Counted from the first letter of the stretch, positions 48,422 to 57,502 are shown. The stretch is DNA of 64,000 bases from VRUE01 sp963816785 (GCA_963816785.1 CAWFLL010000002.1:806001-870000), one strand, 5' to 3'. Translations and numbers: made by a program. Notes: generated from the letters alone by a model not told the origin.

Positions 48422-50479
48422 TCAGCGCAGGGCGGGTTGCCCGGAGCGGAGCTCCGCCAGTACCCTCGCGGCAACCGAGTCGCCGGTGAAGCCGACTTCC
48501 TCGCGCAGCAGGGCCGGCTTGCCGTGGGTGACGAAGCGGTCCGGTAGGCCGATCCTCAGGAGCCCGGCGCGCTCCTCGGGGCGATCCCTGAACGCGTCAT
48601 CGAGGTGCTCGAGCGCGGCCGAGCCGAAGCCCCCTGGAAGGACGCCCTCCTCGATCGTCACGATCAGATCGTGGCCGAGCGCGAGGCGCTCGAGCAGCTC
48701 GGTGTCGATCGGCTTTGCGAAGCGGCCGTCGGCGACGGTCGGGTTGAGCCCGTGGCCGGCGAGGATCGCAGCCGCATCCTGGGCGACGGCGACGCCGTAT
48801 CCGTAGCCGAGCAGGGCAACCCGCTCACCGCTCTCGAGCAGCTCGCCGGTGCCGATCGGGATCTCCTGCGGCCGGTGCGGGAGCTCGACCCCCTGCGCCG
48901 CGCCGCGCGGGTAGCGCAGCGCCGCCGGGCCCTGGTGGGCGATCGCCGTTCGCAGCATGTGGACCAGCATCGCCTCGTCGCGCGGGGCCATCACGACGAT
49001 GTTGGGGAGCGGCCGCAGGTAGGCGATGTCGAAGGCGCCGTGGTGGGTCGGCCCGTCGTCGCCGACAAGGCCCGCCCGGTCCATCGCGAAGACGACGTCG
49101 AGCTGCTGCAGGCAGACGTCATGGATCACCTGGTCGTAGGCGCGCTGCAGGAAGGTCGAGTAGATCGCACAGACCGGTTTCGCCCCCTGGATCGCCAGGC
49201 CCGAGGCGAGCAGCACCGCGTTCTGCTCGGCGATCCCGACGTCGTAGTAGCGCTCGGGGATCTCGTCGGCGAGCTTCTGCAGCCCAGTCCCCCCTGCCAT
49301 CGCCGCGGTGATCCCGATCACTCGATCGTCACGGCGCGCCTCGCGGACCATGGCGTCGGCGAAGACCTGGGTGTACTGGGGCGGCGCTCCGACCGCGGGC
49401 GGCTTCTCCAGCCGCTCGGGAGCGATCGCCGCCGGCGAGTCCGACTCCCGGACCTCGACCAGCTCCTTCGGGGCCGCGGGGGCGGAGGAGGCGGCGGGCT
49501 TTCCTTCGACGATCGACTTCGGCTTCGCGGCGTGCCATTTCTCCATCCCCTCGAGGCCGCCCTCCTCGGCCGGGGCGAAGCCCTTCCCCTTCACGGTGTG
49601 GATGTGGACGACGACCGGCCGGTCGGCGTCGAAGGCCTCGCGCAGCGCCTTTCGCAGCGCCCGCACGTCGTGGCCGTCGATCACGCCGATGTAGGCGAGG
49701 TCGAGCTCCTCGAAGAAGAGCCCCGGCGCCCAGTAGGCCTTGATCGCCGACTTGATCTCCGGGCCCAGCCGTTCGATCCGCTTGCCGAGGCCGAGGGGCA
49801 GCTTGGTGAGCCGGTCCTCCACTTCCTCGCGGGCGTGGTAGAGGCGCGGGTTGAGGCGCACCCGGTTGAAGTAGCCGGAGATCGCGCCGACGTTCGGCGA
49901 TATCGACATCCCGTTGTCGTTGAGGACGATCACGATCGGGGTCTGAAGGCCACCCGCCGCGTGCAGGGCCTCGTAGGCCACGCCGCCGGTCAGCGCTCCG
50001 TCCCCGATCACCGCGGCGACCCTGCCGTCCTCGCCGATCCCCTTGCGCATCGCCTCCTTCAGCCCGACCGCGTACCCGATCGAGGTCGATGCGTGGCCCG
50101 CGCCCATGATGTCGTGCTCGGACTCGAAGATCGAGCAGAAGGGCGCCAGGCCTTCGTGCTTGCGGATCGTCGGCAGCGCGTCGCGGCGGCCGGTCAGGAC
50201 CTTGTGGGGATAGGCCTGGTGGCCGACGTCCCAGAGGATCTTGTCGCGCGGCGAGTCGAGCAGGCTGTGGAGGGCGACGGCGAGCTCGCAGGTGCCGAGG
50301 TTGGCGCCGAAGTGACCGCCGATCTCACCGATCGTGTCGATGATGTAGGTGCGCATCTCCTGCGCCACCTGCTGCAGCTGGGGGTCGTCGAGGTCGTGCA
50401 GGTCGGCCGGGGAGTCGATTCCCTCCAACAGCCGTTGCTCCGGCTCCTTCTGATCCTGTCGTCTGTCTCTCTTGCTCAT
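48422..50479 (-). CDS. dxs: 1-deoxy-D-xylulose-5-phosphate synthase
   Basis: 685 residues. The thiamin-diphosphate domain shows HFGANLGTCELAVALHSLLD, WDVGHQAYPHKVLTGRRDAL and AVIGDGALTGGVAYEALHAA. The transketolase-like pyrimidine domain carries FADAMVREARRDDRVIGITA, YDVGIAEQNAVLLASGLAIQ with catalytic Glu and DRAGLVGDDGPTHHGAFDIA. The C-terminal domain ends RFVTHGKPALLREEVGF. First step of the MEP isoprenoid pathway. It overlaps the upstream prenyl synthase gene by 4 bases, supplying the precursors that the synthase condenses. A variable Ala/Pro/Glu-rich insertion (about 320-350) links the domains. Complete. Confidence 0.97.
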   Translation of the reverse strand: MSKRDRRQDQKEPEQRLLEGIDSPADLHDLDDPQLQQVAQEMRTYIIDTIGEIGGHFGANLGTCELAVALHSLLDSPRDKILWDVGHQAYPHKVLTGRRDALPTIRKHEGLAPFCSIFESEHDIMGAGHASTSIGYAVGLKEAMRKGIGEDGRVAAVIGDGALTGGVAYEALHAAGGLQTPIVIVLNDNGMSISPNVGAISGYFNRVRLNPRLYHAREEVEDRLTKLPLGLGKRIERLGPEIKSAIKAYWAPGLFFEELDLAYIGVIDGHDVRALRKALREAFDADRPVVVHIHTVKGKGFAPAEEGGLEGMEKWHAAKPKSIVEGKPAASSAPAAPKELVEVRESDSPAAIAPERLEKPPAVGAPPQYTQVFADAMVREARRDDRVIGITAAMAGGTGLQKLADEIPERYYDVGIAEQNAVLLASGLAIQGAKPVCAIYSTFLQRAYDQVIHDVCLQQLDVVFAMDRAGLVGDDGPTHHGAFDIAYLRPLPNIVVMAPRDEAMLVHMLRTAIAHQGPAALRYPRGAAQGVELPHRPQEIPIGTGELLESGERVALLGYGYGVAVAQDAAAILAGHGLNPTVADGRFAKPIDTELLERLALGHDLIVTIEEGVLPGGFGSAALEHLDDAFRDRPEERAGLLRIGLPDRFVTHGKPALLREEVGFTGDSVAARVLAELRSGQPALR

Positions 50480-51336
50480 TCGTTTCGGGTGAAGATGTAG
50501 TCGGCGACCTGCCTCAGGTCGTCGGTGTCACCGCCGGCCTCGGCAAGCGCCGCCGTTGCCTTGGCGTGGGACTCGGTCGCGAGCTCACGCGCCCGCTCGA
50601 GGCCGAACAGGCTGACGTAGGTGAGTTTTCCATGTCGCTCGTCGCTTCCGTGGGGCTTTCCGAGTTGCTCGTCGCTGCCGGTCACGTCGAGGATGTCGTC
50701 GACGATCTGGAACAGGACTCCGAGCTCGCCGGCAAATCGGCGATAGGGAATTGTCTCAGGTTCGCCGAGGCCCTCGAGGGTCAGGACCACGCCGACCGCC
50801 GCCGCGATCAGCCCCCCGGTCTTGAGGGCGTGCAGAGCGCGCAGTCCCTCGGCGTCACGCTCGGGGCCGGTCACGTCGACGTACTGGCCGCCGACCATCC
50901 CACCGACCCCAGTTGCCGCGGCGAGCTCACGCAGCGCGGCGAGGACGCGGGCGGGGTCGCCGGGCTGCTCGCAGAAGATCCGGATCGCCTCGGCGAAGAG
51001 CCCATCACCGGCGAGTATCGCGACGTCCTCGCCGTACCTGACATGGGAGGTCGGCCGCCCGCGCCGGAGCTCGTCGTCGTCCATCGCCGGCAGGTCGTCG
51101 TGGATCAGGGAGTAGGTGTGGATCAGCTCGATCGCGCAGGCGACGGGCAGGAAGCGGTCGGGCTCGGCCCCGACGGCGCGGGCGGTGGCGAGGGCGAGGA
51201 CCGGCCGCACCCGCTTGCCGCCGGCCAGGAGCGAGTAGCGCATCGCCTCCTCGAGGCCGGCGGTCGGGTCCGCCGCGGAGAACCGCAGCCGGTCGAGCTC
51301 GGCGTCGACCAGGGAGCGCAGGTCCTCCGGGTACAT
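50476..51336 (-). CDS. ispA: Polyprenyl (farnesyl/geranylgeranyl) diphosphate synthase
   Basis: 286 residues from ATG 51336. YSLLAGGKRVRPVLALATAR is the first conserved helix. The first Asp-rich motif is DDLPAMDDDELRRGRPTSH, the second DDILDVTGSDEQLGK, with GGQYVDVTGPERDAEGLRAL between them. The enzyme condenses isopentenyl diphosphate with allylic diphosphates. Chain length cannot be read with confidence. The gene is directly before dxs with a 4-base overlap, as in the ispA-dxs pair of many bacteria, and follows the XseB-like gene. Confidence 0.92.
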   Translation of the reverse strand: MYPEDLRSLVDAELDRLRFSAADPTAGLEEAMRYSLLAGGKRVRPVLALATARAVGAEPDRFLPVACAIELIHTYSLIHDDLPAMDDDELRRGRPTSHVRYGEDVAILAGDGLFAEAIRIFCEQPGDPARVLAALRELAAATGVGGMVGGQYVDVTGPERDAEGLRALHALKTGGLIAAAVGVVLTLEGLGEPETIPYRRFAGELGVLFQIVDDILDVTGSDEQLGKPHGSDERHGKLTYVSLFGLERARELATESHAKATAALAEAGGDTDDLRQVADYIFTRNE

Positions 51337-51355
51337 CAGCGGCGGGGGGGAACGC

Positions 51356-51550
51356 TCACTCGGGGCTCTCGGCCTCGCGGATGCGGCGGTTCGCCTCGGC
51401 GACCGCCTCGCTTGAGAGCTCGGCCGCCTCGCGCGCCAGCTCCGCCGCCCGCTCGTCACCGGTGACCTCGCCCTCCAGCTCTGCCGCGATCGCCTCGAGG
51501 CGATCGGAGATCTGGCGCAGCCGCCCGTCCGGCGCCCCCTCGCCCATCAT
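51356..51550 (-). CDS. Small coiled-coil protein, XseB-like by position
   Basis: 64 residues, ATG 51550, with an ATGA overlap on the nusB stop. The whole protein is one amphipathic helical run: LRQISDRLEAIAAELEGEVT, then ERAAELAREAAELSSEAVAE. The spot between nusB and ispA-dxs is where many bacteria carry xseB, the small subunit of exodeoxyribonuclease VII, but the usual XseB signature (FEExLxxLExIVxxLE) is hardly visible, and xseA is not in the window. Call by context only. Confidence 0.5.
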   Translation of the reverse strand: MMGEGAPDGRLRQISDRLEAIAAELEGEVTGDERAAELAREAAELSSEAVAEANRRIREAESPE

Positions 51551-51921
51551 GAAACCCCCTCTCGCACCGCGGCGCCGAGGATCCCGTTGACGAAGCCCGG
51601 CGCATCGCTGCCGCAGTACTCCTTCGCGATGCCGACCGCCTCGTCGATCGCGATCTCGACCGGGACGTCCTCGCTGTGCTCGATCTCGTACAGCGCCACC
51701 CGCATCACGTTGCGCTCGAGCGGGGCGATCCGCTCCAGCTCCCAGCCCCTGGCGTGGCGGGCGATCACCGCGTCGAGCTGCTCGCGGTGGGACTCGACGC
51801 CGAGTGCCAGCTCGCGGGTGAACGGCCGCGCATCGGCGACGAGCTCGGAGAGCGGGCGCCCGGTGACGTCGTGCTGGTAGCAGGCGAAGACGGCGTCGCG
51901 GCGTTGGTCGGACCTTCGCAT
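51547..51921 (-). CDS. nusB: Transcription antitermination factor NusB
   Basis: 124 residues. RRSDQRRDAVFACYQHDVTG and LALGVESHREQLDAVIARHA are the NusB helical fold; IAPLERNVMRVALYEIEHSE, then VPVEIAIDEAVGIAKEYCGS and FVNGILGAAVRE is the conserved C-terminal half. With NusE (S10) it binds boxA of rRNA transcripts. It follows efp after 28 bases, the order seen in mycobacteria, and overlaps the next gene by 4 bases. Slightly short but complete. Confidence 0.95.
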   Translation of the reverse strand: MRRSDQRRDAVFACYQHDVTGRPLSELVADARPFTRELALGVESHREQLDAVIARHARGWELERIAPLERNVMRVALYEIEHSEDVPVEIAIDEAVGIAKEYCGSDAPGFVNGILGAAVREGVS

Positions 51922-51949
51922 GCAGCCTATTCTGGCGCGCTCGGGCCGA

Positions 51950-52510
51950 TCAGGCGCGCGAGACGTACTCGCCGGTCCGGGTGTCGACGCGGATCGATTC
52001 CCCCTCCTCGATGAAGAGCGGCACCTGGACCTTCACCCCCGACTCCAGCGTCGCCGGCTTGCTGCCGCCGCCGGAGGCGGTGTCCCCCTTCACCCCGGGC
52101 TCGGTCGTGGTCACCTTCATCTCGACGGCGCTCGGCACCTGCACGTCGGTGGGACGTTCGTCGACGAACAGCACGTCGACCTCGTCGTTGGGCAGCATCC
52201 ACTGCTTGGCATCGGCCGCCACCTCGCCGGGGAGCTCGATCTGCTCGTAGTCGCGGTTGTCCATGAAGACCGCGGCGTCGCCGGAGTCATAGAGGTACTG
52301 CATCTTCCGCGACTCGGTCCGGACCGGCCTGAACTTCTCCCCCGCCCTGAACGTCTTGTCCTGCACAGACCCGTCCTCGATCTTGCGCAGCTTCGTGCGC
52401 ACGAAGGCGCCGCCCTTGCCGGGCTTGACGTGCTGGAAGTCGATGATCTTGAAGACGGTCCCGTCGATCTCGATGTGGGAGCCGTTCTTGAACTGGTTTG
52501 TCGAAATCAC
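51950..52510 (-). CDS. efp: Elongation factor P
   Basis: 186 residues. MISTNQFKNGSHIEIDGTVF, then DFQHVKPGKGGAFVRTKLRK where the Lys in PGKGG is the tip residue that reaches the peptidyl-transferase centre; RKMQYLYDSGDAAVFMDNRD and the C-terminal OB domain ending with GESIRVDTRTGEYVSR. Helps ribosomes through polyproline stretches. First gene of the efp-nusB group. A modification enzyme is not in the window. Confidence 0.97.
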   Translation of the reverse strand: MISTNQFKNGSHIEIDGTVFKIIDFQHVKPGKGGAFVRTKLRKIEDGSVQDKTFRAGEKFRPVRTESRKMQYLYDSGDAAVFMDNRDYEQIELPGEVAADAKQWMLPNDEVDVLFVDERPTDVQVPSAVEMKVTTTEPGVKGDTASGGGSKPATLESGVKVQVPLFIEEGESIRVDTRTGEYVSRA

Positions 52511-52564
52511 GGCGCTGAACCTTAATGCGCCGGAGAGGCGGCCGGCGCCCGATCGAGGGCCCGG

Positions 52565-53887
52565 CTAGGCGACCGCGAAGAGGCGCCACTCGCCGGGCGC
52601 GCCCTTGAGCGTGTGGGAGCCACGATCGCTGAACTCGAGGCCGGAGCCGACCACCAGCTCGCGCACGGTGCTGGAGACGAGCAGCTCGCCGGAGTCCGCG
52701 AGGGTGCCGATCCGCGCGCCGATGTTGACCGCCATCCCGCCCACGTCGTCGCCGATCAGCTCGACCTCGCCGGTGTGGATCCCGACCCTGACCTCGATTC
52801 CGATCGCGGCCAGCTCGTCGCGAATCGCAGCGGCGCAGCGGATTGCCCGGGCCGGGCCGTCGAAGGTGGCCAGGAACCCGTCGCCCATCGTCTTCACCTC
52901 GCGGCCGCGGTGGATCGAGAGCTGGCGGCGCACGATCGCGTCGTGGCGCTCCAGCAGGTCGCGCCAGCGCCTGTCTCCGAGCTCGGCCGCGGTCTCGGTG
53001 GAGCCGACGATATCGGTGAACAGCACGGTGGCGAGCGCCCGCTCGGGCTCTTGGCCACGGCGGCTCCCGAGCAGGAACTCTTCGACCTCGTCAAGGATTG
53101 CGTCCTGATCGCCGATCCACGCGAGGTGGTCCAGGCCGGGCTGCTCGACGTAGCGCGCCCCCGGGATCTGTTCCGCCAGATACCTGCCCTGACCGACCCG
53201 GACGATCCTGTCTTCGCTGCGGTGCAGGATCAGGGTCGGCATCGAGATGCTCGAGAGCACGCCGCGGACGTCGAGCTCACGGTAGAGGTCGATCAGTGCG
53301 ATCGCTCCGGCTGGACTCGTTCCCTGCCGCAGCAGGCGTCCCCACCACTCCGCGAACTCGGCATCGTCCTCCATGCTGGGAGCCCAGATCCGGACGCCGA
53401 CCGGGCCGCCCCAGTCCTTCCGCATCAGATCGGCCCAACGATCGAGAGCCCCGTCCGGGACGCCCGACGGGTAGTCGGGTGCCTCGACCATCTTCGCGTA
53501 GGTCCCGTAGAGGATCAGCGAGGAGATGCGCTCGGGGTAGGTCGCCGCGAACAGCATTGACATCGGCCCACCCTCGGAGACGCCGAAGACAACCGCGTCC
53601 TCGGTGGTAGTTGCGTCCAGCACGGCGCGCAGGTCGTCCATCGAGTCTTCCAGCGTGGGCGGGTCGGCCGGACGGTCGGAGAGCCCCTGCCCGCGCTTGT
53701 CGTAGGTGATCACCCGGGCGAAAGACGCGAGACGGCGCATGAAGCGGGCCGCCGTCGGGTGTTCCCAGAGGAGCTCGACGTGGGAGACGAATCCGGGCAC
53801 GAGGATGAGGTTGAGCTCTCCATCGCCGAAGATCCGGTACGCGATGCTGAGATCGCCCGACTGCGCGTAGCTGGTCTTGGCATCCAT
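52565..53887 (-). CDS. Alpha/beta hydrolase fused to class III nucleotide cyclase
   Basis: 440 residues. Residues 1-265 are an alpha/beta hydrolase: LNLILVPGFVSHVELLWEHP, YDKRGQGLSDR, nucleophile elbow FGVSEGGPMSMLFAATYPER and ILHRSEDRIVRVGQGRYLAE. Residues about 280-440 are an adenylate/guanylate cyclase catalytic domain: LATVLFTDIVGSTETAAELG with the first metal Asp, EVKTMGDGFLATFDGPARAI with the second, and GMAVNIGARIGTLADSGELL with transition-state Asn and Arg. This fusion is frequent in actinobacteria and proteobacteria; the hydrolase half may sense a ligand. No signal or membrane segment, so it is cytoplasmic. Confidence 0.93.
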   Translation of the reverse strand: MDAKTSYAQSGDLSIAYRIFGDGELNLILVPGFVSHVELLWEHPTAARFMRRLASFARVITYDKRGQGLSDRPADPPTLEDSMDDLRAVLDATTTEDAVVFGVSEGGPMSMLFAATYPERISSLILYGTYAKMVEAPDYPSGVPDGALDRWADLMRKDWGGPVGVRIWAPSMEDDAEFAEWWGRLLRQGTSPAGAIALIDLYRELDVRGVLSSISMPTLILHRSEDRIVRVGQGRYLAEQIPGARYVEQPGLDHLAWIGDQDAILDEVEEFLLGSRRGQEPERALATVLFTDIVGSTETAAELGDRRWRDLLERHDAIVRRQLSIHRGREVKTMGDGFLATFDGPARAIRCAAAIRDELAAIGIEVRVGIHTGEVELIGDDVGGMAVNIGARIGTLADSGELLVSSTVRELVVGSGLEFSDRGSHTLKGAPGEWRLFAVA

Positions 53888-53925
53888 ATCCGGAAACCCC
53901 GTAACCTATGTTGGCAGGGGTCCAA

Positions 53926-54432
53926 GTGAGAGGGAAGCCGGGGATACTCGCCGCGTTGGCTGCCGTGATGCTGATCGGGGGCGCCACCCGTGCGACGGCG
54001 GCGATCACACTGCCAGCGGAACCCACCCGTGCCGAATATGTGACCGCGGTCGAGCCGATCTGCGAAGCCAACACGGAAGCGAACAAGCGGATCCTCAAAG
54101 GCGCGCGGGGCAAGGTAAAAAGCGGCAAGATGCCCACCGCCGGCGGCCAGTTCATCCGCGCCTCACAGGCCTTCGGCAAGACGATCAAGCAGCTCATGGC
54201 GGTCCCACGCCCGCCCGCCGATGACGCCAGGCTCGTCAAGTGGTTCGGGTTCCTCGAAATCGTCCAGGAGAACCTGCACAAGGTCGGCGTCGCGCTCAAG
54301 CAGAGGAACCGGGTCAAGGCAAACCATGAAGCGATCCGGGCCGAACGGAGCGCCAACGCCGCCAACAACGTCAGCTCGATTTTCCCGTTCCACTACTGCA
54401 AGCTGACGCCATCCCGCTTCAGCGGGACCTGA
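53926..54432 (+). CDS. Secreted helical protein with two Cys
   Basis: 168 residues from GTG 53926 (an ATG-less start; TTG 53908 is possible). A signal peptide (ILAALAAVMLIGGATRATA) is followed by EPTRAEYVTAVEPICEANTE, then NVSSIFPFHYCKLTPSRF. The mature part is helical with Cys near each end, likely a disulfide. Proteins with the opening YVxxVxxICxxxT are common and uncharacterised in this order of bacteria. Divergent from the cyclase gene. Function unknown. Confidence 0.7.
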   Translation: MRGKPGILAALAAVMLIGGATRATAAITLPAEPTRAEYVTAVEPICEANTEANKRILKGARGKVKSGKMPTAGGQFIRASQAFGKTIKQLMAVPRPPADDARLVKWFGFLEIVQENLHKVGVALKQRNRVKANHEAIRAERSANAANNVSSIFPFHYCKLTPSRFSGT

Positions 54433-54446
54433 GCGGGCGGACCGCC

Positions 54447-55259
54447 TCAGTCCGAGGATTCGGCCGCGGTGCTGGTGGTGAGGGTCGCGGCGCCGCCGCC
54501 GGAGAGGACGCGGCGAACCAGGCCGGGCACGAGGGTGCGGGCGACCGCGGCCAGGGCATAGGGCCGCGGCACGTAGCGCTCGGCCTTGCCGCGCAGGCCG
54601 GTGTCGACGATCGCCTCGGCGACCTTCTCCGGCTTCGAGACGATCCAGCGGGTCAGGGCCCGTTCGCGCAGCTCGGTCGCCGGGAAGCCCTCGGTGACGA
54701 TGAAGCCGGGCAGGACCATCCCGACGTGGACGCCGTGTTGGCGCTCCTCCGAGTAGAGCGAGTCGTTCCAGCCGATCAACGCGAACTTGCTCGCCGAGTA
54801 GGCGCCCGAGCGGGCTCGGGAGATGCGCCCCGCGGTGCTGGCGACGTTGACGATCGCGCTCGGGGCGGAGTCGCGGAGGATCGGCAGCAGGACCTCGGTC
54901 AGGCGCAGGACGGCGTCGAAGTTGAGCTCCATGTGGCGCTGAGCGTTGGCATACCCGCCCTCGGCGAAGCTGCCGCGCCAGGCGCCGCCCGCATTGTTGA
55001 CGAGCAGCGTCAGCCTGCCGCGATGGTGCTCGGTGACGTGGTCGCGGACCCGTGCGGGAGCGTCGGCGACAGTGAGGTCGGCGGCCAGGTAGGTGGTCCG
55101 GCAGGGCAGCGACTCGGCCACCGCCCGCAGGCGCTCCTCGCGGCGCGCGACGAGAATCAGCTCGGCACCGGGCTCGCGGGCGAGCCGCCTCGCCGCAGCC
55201 TCGCCGATCCCGCTCGAGGCCCCGGTGACCAGCGCGGTTGGATTGCGAAGCGCTCCCAT
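54447..55259 (-). CDS. Short-chain dehydrogenase/reductase
   Basis: 270 residues from ATG 55259. Cofactor loop TGASSGIGEAAARRLAREPG, LTLLVNNAGGAWRGSF, VNVASTAGRISRARSG and catalytic YSASKFALIGWNDSLYSEE. A C-terminal hydrophobic extension (YALAAVARTLVPGLVRRVLS) goes beyond the core and might attach to membrane, as in some lipid-modifying SDRs. Substrate unknown. Convergent with the secreted protein gene; repeat copy 3 lies upstream. Confidence 0.92.
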   Translation of the reverse strand: MGALRNPTALVTGASSGIGEAAARRLAREPGAELILVARREERLRAVAESLPCRTTYLAADLTVADAPARVRDHVTEHHRGRLTLLVNNAGGAWRGSFAEGGYANAQRHMELNFDAVLRLTEVLLPILRDSAPSAIVNVASTAGRISRARSGAYSASKFALIGWNDSLYSEERQHGVHVGMVLPGFIVTEGFPATELRERALTRWIVSKPEKVAEAIVDTGLRGKAERYVPRPYALAAVARTLVPGLVRRVLSGGGAATLTTSTAAESSD

Positions 55260-55328
55260 TCAACGAACGCTAGATGATCCGCCTGCAAGCGGGGGACATT
55301 GCGAATCGACATACTGCGCTGCTGCCAT

Positions 55329-55387
55329 GCGTGCGGAGCGAGCAAGCGTCCATCTCTGGTTCTTCGCGCAGCGAGCGAAGCACGAGG
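55329..55387 (-). repeat. 59-bp intergenic repeat, copy 3 (inverted)
   Basis: On the minus strand CCTCGTGCTTCGCTCGCTGC through ACGCTTGCTCGCTCCGCACG, close to copies 1 (34331) and 2 (40117). It lies between the divergent SDR and M42 peptidase genes and ends 7 bases before the peptidase start, so it may cover the promoter or leader of that gene. Confidence 0.85.
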
Positions 55388-55394
55388 CTTTGCG

Positions 55395-56444
55395 ATGACC
55401 GAGACCCCTGCCCTCCTCGACAGGCTGCTGCGCTGTGCTGCCCCCTCCGGTCACGAGGCGCCCGCGGCTGCGGTCTGGCGCGAGGAGGCCTCCTTCGCCG
55501 AGATGACGACCGACGGGATCGGATCGTCGATCGCCCGCATCGGCGAGAAGGCCCCGCTGCTGGCCGTCGTCGGCCACATCGATGAGATCGGCCTCGTCGT
55601 CACCCACATCGACGAGCAGGGAATCCTCTGGTTCGCGCCGATCGGCGGCTGGGATGCCCAGATCCTGGTCGGCCAGCGGGTCGAGATCCGGGGTCGCGAG
55701 GAGACGGTCCCGGGCGTGGTCGGCCGCAAACCGATCCACCTCCTCGACGCCGACCAGCGCAAGAAGGTGGTCGAGCTGAAAGGACTCCACGTCGATGTCG
55801 GCGCCGCCGACCGCGACGAGGCGGCGGAGCTGGTCCGGGTCGGCGACCCGATCGTGATCGCGGGCGAGCCGGTGGCGCTGGCCGGAGCGCGGTTGGCCTC
55901 GCGGGCGATGGACAACCGGCTCGGCGCCTACGTCGCCCTCGAGGCGCTGCGCCGCTGTCACGAGCGCGGCACTCTGCGCGGCAGCTTCGCGGCGATCGCC
56001 GCGGTCCAGGAGGAGATCGGCCTCTACGGGGCGCGGACCTCCGCCTTCGAGGTGCGGCCCGACCTCGCCGTCGCGATCGACGTCACCCACGCAACCGATG
56101 CCCCGGGGGTCGACGAGAAACAGATCGGCAGCCACGCGCTCGGATCGGGGCCGGCGATCGGGCGGGGCTCGACCCTCTCGCCGAAGGTCTTCGAGTTGCT
56201 GGTCGAGGCGGCGGAGGCCGCCGGGATCGAGCACACGATCGAGGCCAGCGGCCGCACCAGCGGCACCGATGCCGACGCGTTCCAGATCTCGCGCTCGGGC
56301 ATCCCGACCGGCCTGGTCTCGATCCCGATCCGCTACATGCACTCGCCGGTGGAGATGGTCGACCTCCCCGACGTCGAGGCTGCGATCGAGCTGGTCGCCA
56401 CCTTCGCCGAGCGCCTCGAGGAGGGCGTCGACCTCAGCCGCTAG
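55395..56444 (+). CDS. M42-family aminopeptidase
   Basis: 349 residues from ATG 55395. APSGHEAPAAAVWREEASF opens the catalytic domain. Ligands of the M42 dinuclear site: His in VVGHIDEIGLVVTHID, Asp in SRAMDNRLGAYVALEAL, Glu pair in AVQEEIGLYGARTS, Asp in VAIDVTHATDAPG and His in IRYMHSPVEMVDLPD. The family (FrvX, glutamyl aminopeptidase, cellulase-like TET enzymes) forms large complexes that trim peptides. It lies convergent to pepQ with a 4-base overlap, so two peptidases sit tail to tail. The sequence before the start is occupied by a repeat. Confidence 0.92.
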   Translation: MTETPALLDRLLRCAAPSGHEAPAAAVWREEASFAEMTTDGIGSSIARIGEKAPLLAVVGHIDEIGLVVTHIDEQGILWFAPIGGWDAQILVGQRVEIRGREETVPGVVGRKPIHLLDADQRKKVVELKGLHVDVGAADRDEAAELVRVGDPIVIAGEPVALAGARLASRAMDNRLGAYVALEALRRCHERGTLRGSFAAIAAVQEEIGLYGARTSAFEVRPDLAVAIDVTHATDAPGVDEKQIGSHALGSGPAIGRGSTLSPKVFELLVEAAEAAGIEHTIEASGRTSGTDADAFQISRSGIPTGLVSIPIRYMHSPVEMVDLPDVEAAIELVATFAERLEEGVDLSR

Positions 56445-57502
56445 GCGACGATCTGGAGCTCCTTCGGCAGCCCGCTGAGGTTGTCGTGCCCCTCCTCGGT
56501 GACGACGACGAGGTCCTCGATCCTGACCCCGAGCTCGCCGGGCAGGTAGACGCCGGGCTCGATCGTCACGACCTCGCCCGCCTCGAGGACGTCCTCGGAG
56601 CGCCGGGAGACGCGGGGCGCCTCGTGCACCTCGAGGCCGACCCCGTGGCCGAGGCCGTGGCCGAAGCGCTCGCCGTGCCCCGCCGCCTCGATCGGCTCGC
56701 GGGCGACCTCGTCGAGCGCCTCGCCGCCGATCCCGGCCCTGACGGCGTCCAGCGCCGCCTGCTGCGCGCCGCGCACGACCTCGTAGACCTCGCGGGCGCG
56801 CTCGCCCGGCTCACCCACGGCGAAGGTGCGGGTGCCGTCGGAGCAGTACCCGTCGAGCATCGCCCCCATGTCGAAGACCACCATCTCCCCCTCTCCGATC
56901 TCGCGCTCGCCGGGCTCGGCGTGGGGAAGGGCGCCGTTCGGGCCCGCCGCAACGATCGCGGGGAAGGAGGGGTCGGCGCCGAGCTCGCGGATCCTGGCCT
57001 CGGCGGCGCGCGCGACATCGCGCTCGCTGCGGCCCGCGAGCCCGCGCTCCAGGCTCCATCGCCAGACGTCATCGGCGAGCTCGGAGGCGGAGGCGATCGC
57101 CTTCAGCTCAGCTGCGTCCTTGACCCGGCGCAGGCGCTCGACGTCTCCTCCGGCGGCGGCAAGCTCGACCCCCTCGGGCAGTTTCTCCTCCAGCCGCCTC
57201 AGCGTGCGAACCGAGATGTGCTCGTCCTCGAATCCCGTCCTGCCGGACAGGCGGGCGGCGATCCCGCCCAGCCAGTCGTCCTCGACGGTGATCACCTCCC
57301 ATCCCTCGACCTCCGCCTCGGCCCGCTCGGTGTAGCGGAAGTCGGTGAAGAAGAGGCGAGTCTCGGGGCCGCAGACGCAGGCGCCGTTGGTGCCGCCGAA
57401 GCCAGTCAGGTAGCGGACGTTGACGAGATGGGTGACGAGGGTCAGGTCGAGCTCGCGCTCGGCGACCAGGTCCGCGAGGCGGTCGCCGCGATCGGCGCTC
57501 AT
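56441..57502 (-). CDS. pepQ: Xaa-Pro aminopeptidase-like M24 peptidase
   Basis: 353 residues. A creatinase-type N-terminal domain (LADLVAERELDLTLVTHLVN, VRYLTGFGGTNGACVCG) precedes the pita-bread domain. Metal ligands: Asp pair in VVFDMGAMLDGYCSDGTRTF, His in GHGLGHGVGLEVHEAPRVS, Glu in VVTIEPGVYLPGELGVRIED. It removes residues next to proline from short peptides in the cytoplasm. It follows aroQ with a 4-base overlap; aroQ-pepQ is the actinobacterial order. Complete. Confidence 0.93.
   Translation of the reverse strand: MSADRGDRLADLVAERELDLTLVTHLVNVRYLTGFGGTNGACVCGPETRLFFTDFRYTERAEAEVEGWEVITVEDDWLGGIAARLSGRTGFEDEHISVRTLRRLEEKLPEGVELAAAGGDVERLRRVKDAAELKAIASASELADDVWRWSLERGLAGRSERDVARAAEARIRELGADPSFPAIVAAGPNGALPHAEPGEREIGEGEMVVFDMGAMLDGYCSDGTRTFAVGEPGERAREVYEVVRGAQQAALDAVRAGIGGEALDEVAREPIEAAGHGERFGHGLGHGVGLEVHEAPRVSRRSEDVLEAGEVVTIEPGVYLPGELGVRIEDLVVVTEEGHDNLSGLPKELQIVA

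Noticed and set aside
48605..50500. Long plus-strand frame antisense to dxs
   Set aside because: Shadow frame; no domain, and dxs on the other strand is complete.
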